DNA of 64,000 bases from contig ML014138.1 of the NCBI GenBank assembly GCA_003615045.1, forward strand, positions 89,530 to 153,529. Direction: 5' to 3'. The translations under genes were made by a program, and so were the position numbers. Every line of letters starts with the position of its first letter. Position 1 is the first letter of the stretch. A model generated the notes under the pieces. It saw only the letters and a program-made list of their open reading frames with translations. It made no database searches and was not told where the DNA came from. This document shows positions 61,565 to 64,000 of this stretch, piece after piece. The DNA is from Caulochytrium protostelioides. Its lineage: Eukaryota; Chytridiomycota; Caulochytriomycetes; Caulochytriales; Caulochytriaceae.

Positions 61565-62552
61565 GGTGGGGAGACCGTTACGCGGCGAGCATAAGCGGCG
61601 GCAGTATTGGCCGACGATGCGACGCCGCGACCGCATGCATGCGTGCTCGCAGAAAAGAAAACGCGCGGGGGATCCTGAACACGGGCATGAGCCGCTACAT
61701 CATCCGGAATCTGCGCGGCATAGGGAGAGTTAGTATGCAGAGTAATAGCGATCTGTTTCCGCCGCAGGCATCGGTGGACCCCTGCGCGGATCGACCCTCC
61801 TGCAGTGTAATTGGCGTGGCGACTCCGATCGCCGCGTCGCGCGCGAGGGCGAACCCGTGGGCTTGCACCTCACTCAGGGAAGGGGGCGGCGGAGCGTCCC
61901 GCCGTCGTGATCACCCCGCAAGAGCCTTGGCCGCCTTTCCTCGGCGGCGTCGGTCGTTACGGGCATCTCCGCCGTTGCGAAGGGGGTCCCGCCACACGAG
62001 GTCGCCGCCGCCGCCACAGACGGCCGCACACTTCCGACACGGCGCTGGCGCCTGGCCAAGACAGCCAGTCCAGGACGGCGTCGGCCGTGCCACGCGGCGC
62101 GTGCCGCTTTATACTCCCATCCGCCATGCCTGACTTGACCCCGGTCAGCGCGGCGCGGCGCGGCCCAGCACAGCACGGCACAGCGTTGGGTCCTGCCTTC
62201 ACGGATAACGACACCCAGGGCCACGTGCGCTCGGGATGCTCACAGGGCAGCCGCGCGACTGATGGAGCTGCTGCACGCCGTCGATGCGCATCGCCGCTTT
62301 CACGGGAACGCCACACGACAACGGCTCACTCACGGCGGATCCTCCTCTTGACGCGCGCACTCGCCCACTCACCCACCCGTCCGCCCGCCCGTCACGCACC
62401 GCCGCCACTGTGCCTCGCGCCCTCGCATTGCTCCCTGTGGCCCGTGTGCTTCGCGCGCTCGTTCCCGCACGCCGCACACACGCCATCGCGCCGACGCCGT
62501 TCACTTGGGGCGGCGAGAACCGCGCCGGCTTCGCATCCGTCTCGTCCGCACG
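61565..62552. other. Divergent intergenic region
   Basis: About 1 kb between the start codons of the unrecognised gene (-) and the uL1m gene (+). It is GC-rich with compositional ORFs only. A TATAAA-like element on the minus strand near 62110 could serve the left-hand gene. Confidence 0.45.
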
Positions 62553-63620
62553 ATGGCTTCAAGAATGAGCGCCTGGGCGCCGCAGGCCTGGGTGCGCGCC
62601 GGCGCCCGTGTCGGCGCTTGCATGACGCCCGTCGCTTCGCGGTGGGCCGTGGCACCCTCATGGGCACGGCCATGCGCGGCGGCCCTGCAGGTATCGCAGA
62701 CCCGCGCGTATGACCGCAAGCGCTTCAAGGCAAACAAAAAGAAGGCGCGTGCACTGCTCGGCGAAGATCAGATGACGGTCGAAGAAACGCTCAGCGTCTT
62801 GAGGGTAAGCACGACGCTTAGACAGCCGGATGAACCTGATGAATCTGATGGGGCTACTCCCCCGCACCTTTGCCGATCCGGCGACTCACCCCCAATCTGG
62901 TCTTTTGTGTTGGATCTGGTTGGCATTTGGCACCCATGCGTATACGCGGGTATGGCGGGATAGACGTATTGCCTCGGCGAGAACAAGCCCGTGGCGGCTC
63001 ATCTGACATGTAACGCCGAAGACTTCACTGGCGACCGCATTCTCAAGGCCGAAGTCATGTTCCCTCGCGCCCTGCGCCAAGCAACGGCCATCCGCACGCT
63101 CGTGTTCGCCGAGGGGGACGCCGCCGAAGAGGCCCGCGCCGCCGGCGCCACCCTGGTTGGCGGCCGCGACTTCATCGAAGAAGTTCGCGTCATGGTTGAG
63201 GCGCTCCCGCAGACTTCGAACGATACGTCGACACTGCCCTTCGACAAGATCCTCGCCACGCGCGCCCTCTTCCCCCATATCGTCAAAGTCTCCCGCGTGC
63301 TCGGTCCCCGCGGTCTGATGCCCTCGCCCGCCAAGGGCACCGTCGGCACGGACATCCCCGCCATGCTCGCGCAGCTGCAGGGCGCCATCGCCGTCACCCT
63401 GAGCGAGGGCGGCGTGGTGCACCAGCAGATCGGCTTCAGCGGATGGAGTGACGCGGACCTCCTTGCGAACCTCACCGCTCTGCTGACGGCCGTCCGCGCC
63501 GCTCGCCCGGCTCGCATCGATGCCAACAACTTCGTCACCGACATCGCCGTCTCGGCCCCGTTGACTCCGGCCGTCCAGCTGGGCCTCAAGCGCTTCGCCG
63601 CTCCAACAATCAAGAAATAA
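62553..63620 (+). CDS. MRPL1: Mitochondrial large-subunit ribosomal protein uL1m (two exons)
   Basis: Exon 1 is 62553-62804 and exon 2 is 62964-63620, with a 159-nt intron (donor GTAAGC, acceptor ATAG). Phase 0 is kept and the product is about 302 aa. The first ~50 residues are rich in Ala, Arg and Trp with no acid, a typical presequence ending near SQTRAYDRKR. The L1 domain follows, with the substrate signatures LFPHIVKVSRVLGPRGLMPSP and KGTVGTDI (the universally conserved L1 loop), and VHQQIGFSGWSDADLLANL near the end. L1 forms the mobile stalk at the E site and helps release deacylated tRNA, here in the mitoribosome. The exon join falls in the Lys/Thr-rich segment before the first beta strand. 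The tRNA-Tyr gene lies 134 nt downstream on the other strand. Confidence 0.93.
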
Positions 63621-63754
63621 AATCATCGGGCAGCGCGATAAATACGTATCACAATAAGAACCTGTGGGATGGATATCAACCCGAACTACGAATTCGGCTG
63701 AAAACACCCCTGGAGCTACGTAAAAACCAATGTTTGAAAACCCAAGGGCAAAAA

Positions 63755-63841
63755 TCCTTCTTGCCGGAATCGAACCAGCGACCCTCGGTAAACTTTGATA
63801 AACACTACAGACCGATGCTCTTCCAGCTGAGCTAAAGAAGG
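63755..63841 (-). tRNA. tRNA-Tyr (GTA anticodon) with a 14-nt intron
   Basis: The minus strand folds as a tRNA. Acceptor stem CCTTCTT/AAGAAGG pairs perfectly; the D-arm is GCTC...GAGC; the anticodon stem is TCGGT/ACCGA with loop CTGTAG-T and anticodon GTA at 63808-63806. The T-arm is GCTGG-TTCGATT-CCGGC, with discriminator A at 63755. The anticodon loop is interrupted after position 37 by 14 nt (63804-63791), the canonical place for the intron found in nuclear tRNA-Tyr genes of eukaryotes. A T4 run immediately follows the 3' end and serves as the Pol III terminator. Confidence 0.95.
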
Positions 63842-63852
63842 GATTTTTGTTT

Positions 63853-63875
63853 TGTGACGGACTCGCTCCGTCACA
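63853..63875. repeat. Perfect 9-bp inverted repeat (hairpin)
   Basis: TGTGACGGA and TCCGTCACA flank a 5-nt loop, 12 nt upstream of the tRNA-Tyr gene on its strand. The arms match perfectly. Function is unknown. Confidence 0.75.
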
Positions 63876-64000
63876 GGCTTCCTTGAAGATCCTGCCGACT
63901 CGGCGGACTTCAACGGACGTTGATGCGTGACTTAGCCGACTGATACTCGGTTCTTAGGTCAGTGATACCTGGTCGGCGATATAGGCTTTCCATTGAGCCC

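Noticed and set aside
63716-63913. 65-codon minus-strand ORF
   Set aside because: It is a translation of the tRNA-Tyr gene and its flanks.

Overview
This window looks like nuclear DNA of a GC-rich, gene-compact eukaryote, most likely an early-diverging (zoosporic-grade) fungus. The evidence is GT-AG introns (eight reconstructed, 109-159 nt, all with GTA at the donor), no operons, spliceosomal, glycosylation and mitoribosomal genes, a WSC-type wall sensor and a fungal-type cystathionine beta-lyase, together with striatin and a C2orf76 homologue. The genus cannot be fixed from sequence alone. Coding sequence is strongly G/C-ending, so long antisense ORFs are common and were discarded.

Layout. 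1-7.5 kb: two small predicted mitochondrial proteins, a truncated nuclear gene for mitochondrial ribosomal protein uS3m, a 54-codon OST4 gene, a two-exon ABHD13/Bem46 hydrolase, and an acidic coiled-coil protein. 9.5-18 kb: a WSC-domain membrane sensor, then a beta-TrCP-like F-box/WD40 protein convergent with a Yaf9/GAS41 YEATS gene. 20-24 kb: Rev1 translesion polymerase with three ubiquitin-binding motifs. 24-39 kb, all on the minus strand: a penta-EF-hand protein, a PPR-like mitochondrial protein, a large unrecognised secretory-pathway membrane protein, the splicing factor Prp17 and the kinase Rio1. 42-50 kb: cystathionine beta-lyase, a C2orf76/UPF0538 homologue, three-exon striatin and S-formylglutathione hydrolase. 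52-57 kb: an RRM protein and a GPI-type CAP/SCP secreted protein. 57-60.6 kb: apparently gene-poor DNA. 60.6-64 kb: an unrecognised two-exon gene divergent from mitochondrial uL1m, and an intron-containing tRNA-Tyr.

The genes are mostly housekeeping and do not form a pathway. Several touch mitochondrial translation (uS3m, uL1m, the PPR-like protein) and several are cell-surface or secretory (OST4, WSC sensor, CAP protein, large membrane protein). No transposon, CRISPR array or clustered biosynthetic system was seen. The most interesting items are the shortened nuclear uS3m, the 1058-residue membrane protein without a recognisable family, the unrecognised two-exon gene, and the beta-TrCP-like F-box protein with its very long low-complexity N-terminus.
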